Assembly (NCBI GenBank): GCA_963971575.1
Contig: OZ020624.1
Location: 3,663,001-3,727,000, forward strand
From: Liopterus haemorrhoidalis
Taxonomy: Eukaryota; Arthropoda; Insecta; Coleoptera; Dytiscidae
DNA length: 64,000 nt
Reading direction: 5' to 3'
A model generated the notes under the pieces. That model worked only from the letters and a program-made list of their open reading frames with translations, searched no databases and was not told the DNA's origin. Position numbers and translations under genes: made by a program. This document shows, piece after piece, positions 1 through 11,345 of this stretch. Within the stretch, counting starts at the first letter, position 1, and each line of letters starts with the position of its first letter.

Positions 1-724
1 GGATTGGGCGAAGAGGCAACTTAAGTACCCTTTGCATTCATCAGTTTTAACGGATTTTTATTTATGGGGTACCTCAAATATAAAATGTATTAGATTAGAT
101 TAGACTTTATTTAGCGTTATGTAGGCCACAAAACCAACAACTATTAACTGATTGCTGCAAACTATTGAAGTAGATTGTGCAAAAATATTAATTGGTATCT
201 TAGCTGATGTATAGACTTCAGTTTATCGACGATGTAAACAAATCCTAGATAATAATTGAATTTTTGAACATTTGTGTTAATTCACAATTTTCCCCTATAT
301 CTTTTTTTCATTATTAAATTGTGGAATTGAATTTATAAAAATAAATATAGAGGCATCAAACAATCAATGTGTAAATATATTTTATTTGGACACTGTTTTC
401 ACTGATGTTGAGAACTTTTTTATAAAATACATTTTCTCTGGTCCGGTTCTGTATTCCGTTACCGGTTTCTGTGAAGCGAGAAACAGGCTAAGATGCGATG
501 TTTTGCAAATGGTTTTTGACACTTTTACAACATTCGCGATTCGGACGGTGGAAAGTTGCTACTTTATATGTCAAAGATATTTCACTTGTCATGCGAAGTT
601 AAGATTCAAGAAATTTCATCAATATTTAATATCAGTTTCTTTTTGATTTGTGACCGGGTGTCTATACAAAGTATCCTAATACTGATTTACAATAGTTTAC
701 AGTATTTTTTAAATATAAATATAC
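1..724. other. AT-rich stretch without recognisable gene
   Basis: No convincing gene is seen. Near 88-106 a short ATTAG repeat adjoins a stretch that, read on the minus strand, resembles the end of an I-type LINE 3' UTR followed by a short-repeat tail. It is too small to classify. The open frames here are short, of skewed composition and match nothing I recognise. Confidence 0.4.
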
Positions 725-727
725 TAA

Positions 728-1980
728 GGGCCGGTCTTTCCACCTTCTGATAAACTTCTGGGTAACTATCCGATAGATAAAGTTATCTGATACTTTATCT
801 GTTGGATAAATGTCATCCCGTCTTTCAATTCATATTTATCTGTCAGATAGTTGTCTGACGGATAATGAGACTGACATATTGAATCCTCAGATTGGTAACA
901 CTGAATGTGTAACTGAAATAGGCGTTGAGAAAGATTTTTTTTTGTTTCTCTATGGAAATAAATAAATAAATTAGTAAACTGACAGCTGTCGAGCCGTTTT
1001 TTTGGTTATTGTCATTAACAAAATTAAATTTATGTATGCGTTATACAAGATTTTAGCAATTATTAATGTCGTAAGCATGTAATAAAAATAGCGGAATGAA
1101 AAATAGATAGTATATATTAATAATAATTGTTCTACGTTTATTTAATTTTTTAATTTTATTATGATTGATGTAAATACAAAATAAGTTATAATAAATTTGA
1201 AAATAAGAAATTAAATCGGTGTATTCTTTCATTTTCATTTCTTCTGAGTAATCAGTTTCTTCAGGTACGTCACCGACCCAGAACTGTACTTTTGTAGGTG
1301 GTTTTTCATATTCACTCTTGTAACGTTAAAGTTGCGTAATACTGCAGTTGCTACTATACCAATTATAATCTTATTGATCAAATTAGAAGCAAATATTAGA
1401 ATTATTAAATATTGTATTGTAAGGCGTGGATCCCGGCTAACGTTTAATATAAAATATCCTTCTCGACACCGTTTACTTCAGCCTTTTTTTCATAGAAGAA
1501 AGCAGTTTCACTAACATTTCATCCTAGGCTGCAACCACTCGTGGATACCTGGCAATTTCGTAAAATACTCGTTGAAATTTGAGTATTTAATTTTCCGTAC
1601 AAGGCATACAAATGAAATCAGACATAAGCTGGATATTGCACGAGATACTTTTTTCATATTTTTTCTCACCGTGGACTGGTGCACTCTTATTTTGGAGTTA
1701 AGGCATTATTACTACAATTAATAAAATTCAAACAAATAATATTTTTTCAAGTCCATTTTGCAATTTGTTGTTCCAAGAAATCATTTCATTTCTAACTTTT
1801 TGACAGTGACAGCACTTATTTGTTACTTATTCACTACTTTGACTACCGAATAACTTATCTGCCAGATAGCATAGTTTATTCGTAGGAATAACTTTATCTG
1901 AAGGTGGAAAGACGCTGTATTGTTTTTATCCGTCAGATAACGTTACCAGCCACTTTATCTGAAGGTGGAAAGACCGGCCC
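728..1980. mobile_element. PIF/Harbinger-like non-autonomous element
   Basis: The element begins GGGCCGGTCTTTCCACCTTC and ends with the exact reverse complement, giving terminal inverted repeats (TIRs) of at least 20 bp. It is flanked on both sides by TAA (725-727 and 1981-1983), the usual 3-bp TSD of PIF/Harbinger. A second partial copy of the terminal motif lies just inside the right end (about 1890-1915). Length is 1253 bp, too short for a working transposase gene. A minus-strand segment at about 1195-1390 resembles the C-terminal end of a Harbinger nuclease (IVATAVLRNF-like), followed by an acidic tail, and is broken. TIR and TSD are seen directly; the superfamily call rests on family knowledge. 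Confidence 0.85.
1195..1390 (-). pseudogene. Possible Harbinger nuclease C-terminal remnant
   Basis: The translated minus strand contains a stretch reading IIIGIVATAVLRNFNVTR, like the conserved ATAVLHN segment near the C terminus of Harbinger DDE nucleases. An acidic segment (VGDVPEETDYSEE) follows in another frame. The two frames show that at least one frameshift has occurred. It lies inside the TAA-flanked 728-1980 element, which fits the same superfamily. The match is short and was made by eye. Confidence 0.4.
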
Positions 1981-1983
1981 TAA

Positions 1984-2775
1984 ATCTATCAACTAGGCGT
2001 GTTCAAATGTATATGAAGAATGATTTGTGGAACATACCGTTGGTTTTGTGGAACATACGGCTCAAAAAAATTAGCTTAAAGAAATGTATAAAAAGTTGCA
2101 TTGAACTCTTTTGAGCTCAACGAGTTTAAACAATTTTATAACTGAAAATGATTTGATTAGACACTTATATATTTTATAGTATGTACCATAGAAGCATAGC
2201 AAGCTCTTTGTACTAGTATTAAAAGAGCCCTGTAAAAGGCTCGTTAAAATATTTAAAATTCTTTTTGGCTAGAATCTTTAATCAGCGGTTAAGCCGGTAA
2301 CGAGGGGACATAAATATATTTAATATCTCGGACAGAGGCTGGCGGTGTCGCTGCAGCCTGTAATCCAGTAGATAGGGCACGTACACGAGTTATAGGCTTA
2401 AGATTTAACGACAGTTTCAAAATTGCACGTGGTCTACAACTTGGAGGATCAAATATTTCCTCATTTACCAAGCACTAGGTCGATAATTCTAGTTCTAATA
2501 TTATGTATTCCCATCGTCCTTGTGGCTGAATATTGGTAAGTAGTAACAACAAAATATAAGACGTATTTTTTTTATTATTTTGTATATTTCAATGTTCTGT
2601 CAAGGTGTAGAGATGTTATAATAAAACGATCTTTTCGGTAGCTGGTGGCTCGTGGTCGACCTGATCCGGGCTTTCTGAGATAAATTTGTGTCTCCCGACA
2701 TTGTCTGGTAGCATCAGCAACGGTATTTCGAGGAATATTCACTACACTAACGATATAATGTATGCTGTAATTCTC
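1984..2775. other. Unannotated stretch with one short minus-strand ORF
   Basis: No recognisable element end is seen. A 60-codon minus-strand frame (2289-2471) has a balanced, non-repetitive composition (EIFDPPSCRPRAILKLSLN) that reads more like real protein than random AT-rich translation. It may be a remnant of a transposon ORF. I could not assign it to a family. Confidence 0.3.
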
Positions 2776-4030
2776 TTTTATGAGTCAAAAGGAAGGAGCT
2801 GTATAGAGCCCTAAGAGAATTGGGAATTAGCCAGAAACTAATAAATATGGTACAATTAACATTGAAAAAAACGGTGAATAGAGTACGAATAAAAAATAAT
2901 ACATCTGAAAAATTCGAGGTTAAAGAGGGAGTCAGACAGGGCGACCCAATGTCATCAGTACTATTCATTCTGGAAAAAATAATAAGATATGCGAAAATTA
3001 ATAGAACGGGACTACTATACCAAATGAGACATCAATGCTTGGCCTATGCTGGCGATCTAGTAGTCATAACCCAATGTAAACGAGAAATAAAAGAAGTAGT
3101 AACTAGAGTAGAAGAAGAAGCAAAAACAATGGGACCACAGATAACTGTGGTTATCTTTGAATGGGACCACAGATAACTGTGGTCCCATTTTTTTTGCTTC
3201 TTCTTCTAGTCTAGTTATAACTTCTTTTATTTCTCGTTTACATTGGGTTATGACTACTAGATTGCCAGCATAGGCTCTGTTTTTGTTTCTACGAGACAAA
3301 GACGAAGTTTATGTCATGGACAGATCAGGAATTCAGAAAAGGGCAATACTTAAACATATACACGGAAAGAGGACAGATATAAAAGAAAGAGGACAATTTT
3401 GAAGAGGTAGAAAGTTTCACGTACCTAGGAACAGTGTTTACACGTAGTCCAAAGATAAGGACTGAGATATAGACAAGATTAATGGCAAGAAATAAATGTA
3501 TCCACGCACTAGGTAAACTACTAAGAAGTAAGAATATTTAAAAAAAAACTAAGGTAAAAACTATAAGACAGTGATACGACCAATAGTGACATATGGAAGC
3601 GAGGCGTGAACTCTAAACACATCAGAACAAAACAGTGTTAAAATATGAGAAAGAAAAGTGTTACGTAAGATTTTTGGTGGAAAAATTGTGGACGGGATAT
3701 GGCTACGAAGGACAAACCAGGAAGTAGAAGAAATGTACGGAGAAGCTAATGTCGTAGAAGTCATAAAATCTCAACGTCTCTACTGGCTGGGACATGTGGA
3801 GAGAATGCCAGAAACTAGATTATCAAAGTCCGTGATGCAGAGAACATTTGGTGGCAAGAAAAGGAGAGGAAGACCGAGGACGAGATGGTGGAAGGAGGTG
3901 GAGAAAGTTCTAGAACAGCTGAAGATCACTAAATGGAAAGAAAGAACTTTAAATAAGAACGAGTGGAGAAGAACAATCAATCAAGCCTTGGGCATACTAG
4001 GCTAGCAGTGCTAATTTATTATTATTATAA
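2776..4030 (+). pseudogene. RTE-like LINE, decayed 3' half of ORF2
   Basis: Plus-strand pieces in different frames read in the order expected of an RTE-like LINE. First comes reverse transcriptase: FYESK- and ELYRALRELGI-like sequence, then VRQGDPMSSVLF (motif B), then AYAGDLVVIT where the catalytic YADD has become YAGD. Then comes a VESFTYLGTVF-like segment, and finally the C-terminal GHVERMPETR and RRGRPRTRWW region (3658-4005). The reading frame is broken by frameshifts and by an inverted duplication at about 3040-3275. The 3' end is marked by a TTATTATTATTAT tail near 4012-4028. The 5' half, including the endonuclease, is missing. Confidence 0.8.
3040..3275. repeat. Inverted duplication (hairpin) inside LINE RT
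   Basis: About 95 bp of RT sequence (about 3040-3145) is repeated in inverted orientation at about 3170-3275, with a short centre built around GGGACCACAGATAACTGTGG-like sequence. Both arms encode the same QCKREIKEV peptide, read on opposite strands. The arms are nearly identical, so the event is recent relative to decay of the LINE, or the arms have been homogenised. Confidence 0.85.
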
Positions 4031-4892
4031 TTCTCTTCATACAGAGCTACGTCTCGCGCAACTTCTTCTGGACGCATATTTATTTTCAAGTTTAAATTTA
4101 CTTTTACAATCAACAAATGTTCTTAAATGACTAAATAAAGTAACAATTTTTTAGAATTTTCATTAAATAAATATAATTTAATACTCCTGTTAGCTTTTGA
4201 GTTTTACCTCATTTATTTCAAATATTTCTTTAAAGACTTGCCTATTTCTTTTAAGACAAGTTTGCATATTTTAATTTGTTTACAATATATTATACTGTCT
4301 GTGTTTTATCATAAAATGATAAAGAAAACTCTATATATCTCACTAGAAACTAATAAAGTAGAAATATTGCAGTGTCCGGTTTTCTTTGTTCCTGAGTATG
4401 TGTGTGTATACAGACATCATTTAAAGAATCGATAAAAATTTTAATAAATTTTCAATTTAAAAAATATATTTGAAAAACATTTCCAGAATGTTTTTTCGTG
4501 TCTTGTTATAAATTTCAGCTTTATTTTCTTGAATATAGAATTCCCTGCAACTGAATAAAATATATTATATTAAAAATAAAGTGTATAATAATGAAATTTA
4601 AATAATATAAATATATTTAGTAGCGTGGGAAGTTTTCCGATATGCTCGGTTGGTAAATGACAACAATTTATAAAAAATTCCACAGCTTCAAATATTAAAT
4701 ATCAGATTAAATTATTTCGATTGAAATATTCACTGAAATATGCTTTATATATTTGGATGTATGGTGTGGGAAAATGAAAAACTAGCAAAGTTTTGAGTCG
4801 TATCTACACTAATACATAAAATAGTTCACTTGTATGCATGTATATTAACTCAAAAACAAGTACGGTTGCACTGATTTTAAAATAAAAATTGA
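4031..4892. other. AT-rich stretch, nothing recognised
   Basis: No element termini, coding motifs or structured repeats were recognised. Composition is strongly AT-rich, with ordinary short A and T runs. Confidence 0.4.
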
Positions 4893-5600
4893 TGCGAGTG
4901 TCACACATTTCAGGGTTTGGTATTTAATAAGTGTAAGTAGTTAACAGAATTCTGAACGTCTAAAGCCGCATTCAGACCTCTTTAAATTAACGAGTTATAG
5001 ACTGTGCGTTGTGTTGCTCTTATGCTTTAATGCATTCTTTTAACGTTCCATATACACGTTCACATTTGTTATAAATTAGTATGTTACGAATAGCCCTCCA
5101 TCTGTGAATTTTAAAACCAACTATTAAGCTTCGTAAAATATTTTATACCTATGTATTATCGTTCTTATAATTCTGTTGTCTTAGATTTTAACTACCTAAT
5201 TACCTAAATTGATCATATTTACTGTCCGTCTTTGTAATTTTGAGCAAGATTTGTTAATGATGACATTATGTTCGGTTATGTAAAGGCATTCAATAACTGC
5301 GGTATCACTGATAGAATGTGATAGCCTGTGTTTATATGTCTGTCTCATTAAAACATCTCACTAGCTATATATTTAGAAAATTATGCACAATCCACAACAA
5401 ACAGCGTATTAAATTTGGAGGTCTGAATGGTTTCACGTCTTATCATATGACAAACTTTCTCGTCACAGTGAACAGTCCATAAGCTACAGTGCATAAGCTA
5501 TTGATTTAAGAGCTCTGAATGCGGTTTAAGACAAAAATGTTTCTATAATCACATCAAATTAAATAGATTTTTGATAATCATTTTTATTCGATATTTGACT
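4893..5600. mobile_element. Helentron-like (HINE type B) fragment split by a MITE
   Basis: It begins with the family's hairpin end (GAGTGTCACACATTTCAGGG, then TTTGGTATTTAATAAGTG) and continues after the nested MITE with GTTTCTATAATCACATCAAA. The same two halves are contiguous at about 49430-49545 and 50040-50155, so the MITE at 4964-5526 is an insertion. This copy is diverged and its microsatellite half is missing. Confidence 0.7.
4964..5526. mobile_element. PIF/Harbinger-like MITE (563 bp) nested in Helentron-like fragment
   Basis: The left end reads AGCCGCATTCAGACCTCTTT and the right end is its imperfect reverse complement (AGCTCTGAATGCGGTT). It is flanked by TAA at 4961-4963 and 5527-5529. 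Further imperfect inverted similarity (ATAGACTGT- and ATGGACTGT-like blocks) extends inward. No coding potential is seen. The uninterrupted paralogues near 49499-49530 supply the empty site. Confidence 0.8.
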
Positions 5601-6100
5601 AGTATCTAATAAGAAATTGACGCTAAAGACCCTATTAAACCCCTTTTTGCTAGCGGTTATTCCATATTATATTCCATATTCCTAAGTACTATTTGTGACA
5701 TGACAATATTTGAATATTTCAGATGTATTTTGATACGCTGAAAACAAATCTGAAAAGTGAATTTTTCTACCACCCATTTTCTGTAACAGGCAAATTTATA
5801 TTTTACAATATGCAACATTTTCATATTACATCAATTTACGACTAAGTATCTGCGGTGACGGTACACAAGTGGTTAAGATCAGTTTATTCTTGTTTATCAG
5901 GTCTAAAAGTATGCTTCAAAATAGATTGCGTCCATTAGTATGCTTACTCTGCCTATTCGGATACCTACAGGTATCCGAATCTGTAGAATTTTCTATGTTG
6001 TGACTCGAGACTGGTTACGTTTTGAGTTTTAAGTAATTCACTATACAGAATGAGTGGCCACTACGCAAGCACTAACTCTAGGACTAAAAAACGTTGGAAA
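5600..6100. other. No gene seen; one small palindrome
   Basis: Nothing coding is recognised. A short perfect hairpin (TTCGGATACC, loop, GGTATCCGAA) sits at about 5956-5980. Confidence 0.4.
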
Positions 6101-6102
6101 TA

Positions 6103-6676
6103 AACCACTGGTCGATCCCAAAAAACTATGTTTTCCACCTTCACATATTAAATTGGGCTAAATGAAAAAATTCGTTAAAGTAATGGTTCGAAACAGAAGA
6201 GTTTTGTATCTAAAACAAAAATTTTCGAGAATTAGTGATGCAAAATTTAAAGAGGGTATATTTGTGGGCCCACAAATAAGAGAAATAATGAAGGATGATG
6301 CATTTGACAGTATGCTAAATGAAGCTGAAATAATAGCTTGGAGAGCTTTTAAAACAGTTGTTTCAAATTTTCTTGGAAATGTGAGAGCTGAAAATTACAG
6401 AGATATCGTGAATGAACTGCTTGATGCCTACAAATAAATGGGATGTAGGATGTCTTTATAAATTCACTTTCTGGACTCTCATTTAAATTTCTTCCCAGAA
6501 GATCTGAATGCAGTAAGTGCTGAACATGGGAAACGGTCCACCAAGACATTTCTGCCATGGAAAAGCGATATCAGGGTAAATGGAGTCCAAATTTGCTTGC
6601 TGATTACTGCTGGATATTAATAAGGGATGTCTCAGAAACAAATCATCGACGTAAAACATCTCAAACAACATTTTGA
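6103..6676 (+). pseudogene. Pseudogene of an unidentified repetitive arthropod protein family
   Basis: The conceptual protein starts in mid-family (DPKKLCFPPSHIKLG), then has an in-frame TAA before MKKFVKVMV. A 91-codon open stretch (6162-6437) follows, containing FKEGIFVGPQIREIMKD, IIAWRAFKTVVSNFLGN and NYRDIVNELLDAYK. After it come another stop, an IHFLDSHLNFFPEDL segment, a one-base deletion near 6530, and AMEKRYQGKWSPNLLADYCW, ending at TGA 6674-6676. I recognise the pattern (IHF..SHL.FFP, EHGERFHQDI, YQGKW, LADYCW) from a large, repetitive arthropod hypothetical family that behaves like a transposon product, but I cannot name its function. This copy is dead: at least two nonsense codons and one frameshift. 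Confidence 0.6.
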
Positions 6677-7469
6677 GGTAAGTTAAAATTAATAATAATA
6701 CGTTTATCACTATATTTCGTTAGAAACGAACAATACCTCATAGCAAAAAATGATCATTCCAGGTCATTTTCGGTTTTAGGTTAAATTTTAAGTGGGATAC
6801 ACTATGTTTTGTCCATATCACAAAAAATAAGTTCATTTTTGTTTACTAGTGCATTTACATATCGCTACCAATAGCGTTTCCGAAATTTTTTTCTTGTGTT
6901 GAGATCAATTGAGAAACAGCTAGTTTTATTTTTTCTTGAATGTTTTCTTAAACCGGTCCTGAAGAGTGCGTTCTATTATTAAGAATTCTGTTCCGCACTT
7001 TAATAATATGTAAAACGCCCGAAGCAAACGGTCGGAAAGAAGAAAAAGGAAATTTAAAGTAAACTTAAACACGGCCAATATTCTCTAGTTCTAAAAAATC
7101 CATATAAATTTTAACATAACGCTCGCACACATTATTGACATTTTACCTCAATATGCCAGGTTTGAATACAGAATTCGAACCAAAGAACAAGAACCATGCA
7201 TTATGGAGGGATCTATCAATGAAAAACATTCAAATGGAATTTCACATATACGTCTCAGAGTATTACAATAAGAAGTTACACACTATGGATTAAAAAAGAT
7301 TCAAAGAGGAAGAATCCTAGGCGTGGGCATCCTAAGAAAAATTAAGGGGGGGGGGGATTTAATCTATAAAATAAACTTTTATAAATACAGAACACTATTT
7401 AAACAGAAAAGGAACGCGTTTGCGATCATTGGTAAATTGATCGCGATATATAATTAACCACTATATATA
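6677..7469. other. No gene seen; poly-G tract
   Basis: No recognised coding motif or element end. A run of about a dozen G residues at about 7346-7357 is unusual in this AT-rich window. Confidence 0.4.
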
Positions 7470-7471
7470 TA

Positions 7472-9038
7472 CAGTATTGGCCATAAAGATAGCAACTTTT
7501 GATAATCCTCTTTTATTTTTATTCTATTCAATATTTTTAAAATTAAAAAATCTAATTCTTACCTTTAACAATCCTCTACATATATTATAGTAAAAAATTT
7601 AATTTTAACAGTAAATTCTATTTTTTTTTTATAGTATTTATTATTTTTACCTGGACATAAAGATAGCAACTACTTTTAAAAAAATCTTCTTTTTTTTATT
7701 AATTAAGAAAATGAATTATTATTAACAGATAACTTTTAATATTTTGTATAGTAACCACCAGTATTTATAACTTCCCGACATCTTTTTGGCATTGATTCTA
7801 ATAATTTCGTGATCATTTCATTATCAATATTAGACCAGGCACCCTGCAAAGCTTTAAACAAATCTTCAATATTTTAATGCGTTTTGTTTCTAATCTTTCT
7901 GTCGACAATCTCCCAAAGGTTTTCTATTGGATTTAAATCCGGTGACTGTGACGGCCAAGTCATTACGTTAATTTTTGAATCCTCGAACCATTTTTTGACC
8001 AACTACGAAGAATGTTTTGTGTCATTATCATGCTGAAAAATATGTTTTAAAGGCAAGAACTCATCAGAATAAGGTTCCATAACATTCTGAAGGATGTCTA
8101 TATATTTAAATCGATCCATCATTTCTTCAATGTGGTATAGAGGACTCATACCATATCCCGAGAAACAGCCTCTTACCATCACACCACCTCTGCCATGTTG
8201 AACTGTTAGCAAGGTGTATTTTTGAACTAATCTTTTATTAGCAGGCCTCCTAACGTAACTTACACCATCACTTTTAAACAAATTGAACTTAGATTCATCA
8301 CTAAAAATAACTTTTTTCCATTGATCCACAGTCAAGTCAATATGATTTTTAGCAAATTCTAATCGGGCCTTCACATTCTTTTTGGATAGAAGTGGTTTTT
8401 TAGCAGGACAGCGACTAAAAAGACCCTCACTAACTAATCTTCTGCAAATAGTTCTTGTTGAGATGTTTTCTTGATCCATTTGTAGCAAAAGGCCCAAAAT
8501 TTTCTCCGATGACAGAAAGGGGTTATTGGTAGATAAATAAATAATTTTTTTATAAGTTCATTTTGTAGTTTTTCGTGGCCGTCCTGGAATTTTTTAAACT
8601 TCAAACGTACCTTCTTCTCGAATTCGTTTTATAATTCGCGACACAGTAGATTTATAAACATTTAAATTTTGTGAAATCACATTTTGCAAGCCCGTCTTTA
8701 AAACCAGAAATTATTAAGTTTCTAATTTCACTTGAAACAGTTTTACTACGACCCATGATTGACAAATATAAACTGAAATATTACTTGTGCACAACATATT
8801 ATTTATGGATAAAACCTGCATATAACAAGAAAATTCAACTAGTTGCAATATTTTTGTCCAAGCAAAAATGAAGAAATAATTTATTAATAATCTGTGAGTC
8901 AGATTATTTGACTATTGATTGATGTAACAGATAAAATATGATTAAATTATAGAACTAAGAGTATTTATTTTCCAATATTATTATTAAAATTTGAAAAATT
9001 GAAAAATGTTAAAAGTTGCAATCTTTATGGCCAATATT
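7472..9038 (-). mobile_element. Tc1-like element, copy 1 (degraded, both ends present)
   Basis: The left end reads CAGTATTGGCCATAAAGAT after TA (7470-7471). The right end is the imperfect inverted match (ATCTTTATGGCCAATATT) followed by TA. The CATAAAGATAGCAACTA motif recurs inside the left end near 7655 and its complement recurs near 8845, so each arm carries an outer and an inner repeat, as in IR/DR-type Tc1 elements. The transposase gene on the minus strand is broken. A second copy lies at 32982-34507. Confidence 0.9.
7736..8756 (-). pseudogene. Tc1 (DD34E) transposase pseudogene
   Basis: It aligns along its full length with the intact-frame copy at 33237-34259 but has frameshifts and premature stops. 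A 164-codon open stretch (8003-8497) keeps IFSDESKFNLF (first catalytic Asp) and FQHDNDTKHSS (second catalytic Asp). Unlike the intact copy, this one retains the third catalytic residue: the codon at 7922-7924 is GAA, giving NPIENLW. It therefore records the ancestral active site, although its frame is dead. Confidence 0.88.
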
Positions 9039-9149
9039 TATATATATATATTATAAAACAAATAAAGCATTATAAAGTTGACTTACATCACGATGTAAAT
9101 TTAAATTGTTAGATTTTTATCAAAAAATTGTTATCATCGGCGTAGGACA

Positions 9150-9420
9150 TTAATTCCACCCGAAATGGAAGAGCTGAAAAATCTTGGTAAGTTCGTTAAC
9201 GCAGATGTTAAAAATGAACGGTCCGGAGAAGGATCCTTGCGGAATTCCAGTGTTGAGAATAATGACATCCGAAACAACGAAATATGACTGTTCAGATTGA
9301 ATTTTGACTGCCTGAGTTCTACGAGACAAAAAGGACTCGAACCAAGCTAAAGTCCCTCCTTCTAATTCCGTACCTCCCAAATTTTGTCAAGTGAATTTGA
9401 AGACCACACCGTCGAAAGAT
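9150..9420 (-). pseudogene. LINE reverse-transcriptase fragment (Jockey/CR1-type)
   Basis: The minus-strand frame contains a WFESFLSRRTQAVKI-like segment followed by LNTGIPQGSFSGPFIFNICVN, the RT block with the GIPQGS motif. The catalytic YADD motif is not present. Nothing identifiable lies on either side of the fragment. A truncated SINE starts a few bases downstream on the plus strand. Confidence 0.7.
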
Positions 9421-9427
9421 TTTGAAA

Positions 9428-9511
9428 AATGAAGCCAAAGGAGTGGCCGAGCACGTTAAATCGTGCAGTTCTGACTGGTAAAAACAGTTTGAACTGTGAG
9501 GTTGCTATAGG
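9428..9511 (+). mobile_element. tRNA-derived SINE, 5' fragment
   Basis: The sequence GAGTGGCCGAGCACGTTAAA resembles the 5' part of a type II (Leu/Ser-like) tRNA with an A box. It matches the head of the SINE at 57892-58130 up to about the variable arm, and stops before a B box. This copy is truncated. Confidence 0.65.
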
Positions 9512-10195
9512 TCACTCATTCAATCAACGCAGTTGGTCATTTTGCGTCATAACTTCAATGACAAACTTAATGGCGAAAAAATAAATAAATTGATTTTTTT
9601 CCATGTAAATTATAGACTAATATTGCTCTTCACTCTGTTATTTTACTAAACATACCTTTTGAAGTCATATTTAGTTTGTGTTCGATAGTCATTTTGAAGT
9701 CTTACAAATTTTAAGTGTTTATTTAATATAGGGATATTTGTATTGGTATCGCTAAATAAAACGATGTTTACATTTGACATTTTATAATACGTTCTCATGT
9801 GTTTTGATACTTGTGTTCACATATCTAACTTATAGTAATTTCTAAAAACCTTTTTTATTTAGTGTGTTGTTTATTTAGCAGTTTTGTGTTTAGTTATATA
9901 TTTTCTTATAGATTTCTATTTGACATTGTGTGTAGTTCAAAGCTTTTTAGTTTATATTCAACGTATTTATATTTTCTCTATCATATTTTTGGATCACATC
10001 AGCCCTTTTTAGGACTATTTAGCCTATTAGAATAGTCTATTTGTTTCTATTCTGTTCTGATTCTTTGGTATTTTCATTTCATTACGATACAAGTAACAGC
10101 GTACGAATATTATATTCGTTAAATCGATGCTATAGACGTACTAAATATGACGTCACAAAAACATATGACGTTTCTAGGGACACAACTGCACTGAT
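9512..10195. other. Unassigned stretch
   Basis: AT-rich sequence with no recognised gene, element end or repeat. Confidence 0.4.
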
Positions 10196-10407
10196 TCGCC
10201 GACTGCCCTATAGTTCGATTCCCCGTTATTGATATTATTCGGGCGAGAATAATATGTTTACATTATTCCCATTTTCACAATGATTCAACCCTCATCCAGA
10301 TGTAGGTGCTCGCCCCCTGGCATCGGATATTAGCCTCGATGCAGAAATAGACATATGTAAAATAAATAAAATAAATAAAATAATAATAATAATAATAATA
10401 ATAATAA
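10196..10407 (+). mobile_element. tRNA-derived SINE, 3' part with simple-repeat tail
   Basis: A B-box-like AGTTCGATTCC (10212-10222) is followed by the SINE body TATTATTCGGGCGAGAATAA, then CTCGCCCCCTGGCATCGG and TAGCCTCGATGCAGAAATAG. A tail of AAATA and AAT repeats runs to about 10407. The body is nearly the same as at 57990-58120. The 5' head is missing or too diverged to place. Confidence 0.75.
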
Positions 10408-11030
10408 TTTTGAAAAATCAGCAAATACCTCTATTATATAAATAAACAAAAACAATAAATATGGTATTTTCTTTTACTTTATTAAATGCGAATATTTGAT
10501 CTCAGATTGACAACTGCTTCCTAAATACGTAAAAAAATCCATTACTCTAAAATAATATGGGCAGTTTTGCGCAAGGAATAACGAATTTCCCATGTTAAAC
10601 GCCTATGGCCCGCATCTCGTGTTACACCCTGTATATACATACATTGGTCGCAGCACCAAAAACGTATCTTATAGTTGGATACTGCCTGAAGCTGAGCCAC
10701 CAAAAAAGGAAATTGGAAGTTTATATTTTCAATATTTTATATGAAAGCAAAGCGTATCGTATGCGCGGAGAATACAGGAGGAAATGAAACAAAATAAAGA
10801 TAGGATATGCAAATGAAAAAATAGGGAGACACGAGAACGGAATCGTGAATCAGACTCGATTGTAGAAAAATAGGAAATCTCTACTCAATAAAAGATTTAA
10901 CACAGAAAATTTAATAAAAGAATTATGATTTTAAAGAAATTTTTTATCACTTGTAATTATATTCCTAGTTTTGCCATAAAGACTGTTAAGTTTTGACTGA
11001 AATTCCACAAGATACTTGAAAATATTTAAA
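10408..11030. other. Unassigned stretch
   Basis: No recognised gene. A TTACACCCTGTATATACAT block near 10620 resembles the terminal sequence of some insect DNA transposons, but no partner end was found. Confidence 0.35.
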
Positions 11031-11240
11031 TTTTTAGAGTGTTGTAGGTAAAACCACCAAAAATCCTTATAACGTTACTCTTGTGTTTGTCTGTCTGTTG
11101 GTACGGTAGAAATTGTAGCCAAACGTCTGAACACAGAAAACTGAAATTTAACATGCTTATAAGCTCTTTGACCCTCAAATAGGAAAAATACTGAGAATTC
11201 AAAAAACACACCGCGAAAAAGTCATACACTTTAAAAATAT
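11031..11240 (+). mobile_element. Helentron-like (HINE type A) 5' end fragment
   Basis: It starts TTTTAGAGTGTTGTAGGTA, followed by ACCACCAAAAATCCTTATAA, a short TGTCTGTCTGT tract and the conserved GTAGAAATTGTAGCCAAACG block. Sequence diverges after about 11240. A second, longer copy in the same orientation begins about 100 bp downstream. Confidence 0.75.
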
Positions 11241-11345
11241 TTTGAGATTATTCTTCCTTGAATATAAACGATATAAATTTTCGTAAATAATAGGCGTTTT
11301 AACGTCGTGGGCCGCATTCAAAAATACATTCTTTTATAGTTTTTG

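Noticed and set aside
2289..2471. 60-codon ORF with protein-like composition as a host exon
   Set aside because: No splice context, homology or neighbouring exon could be supported; kept only as a note.
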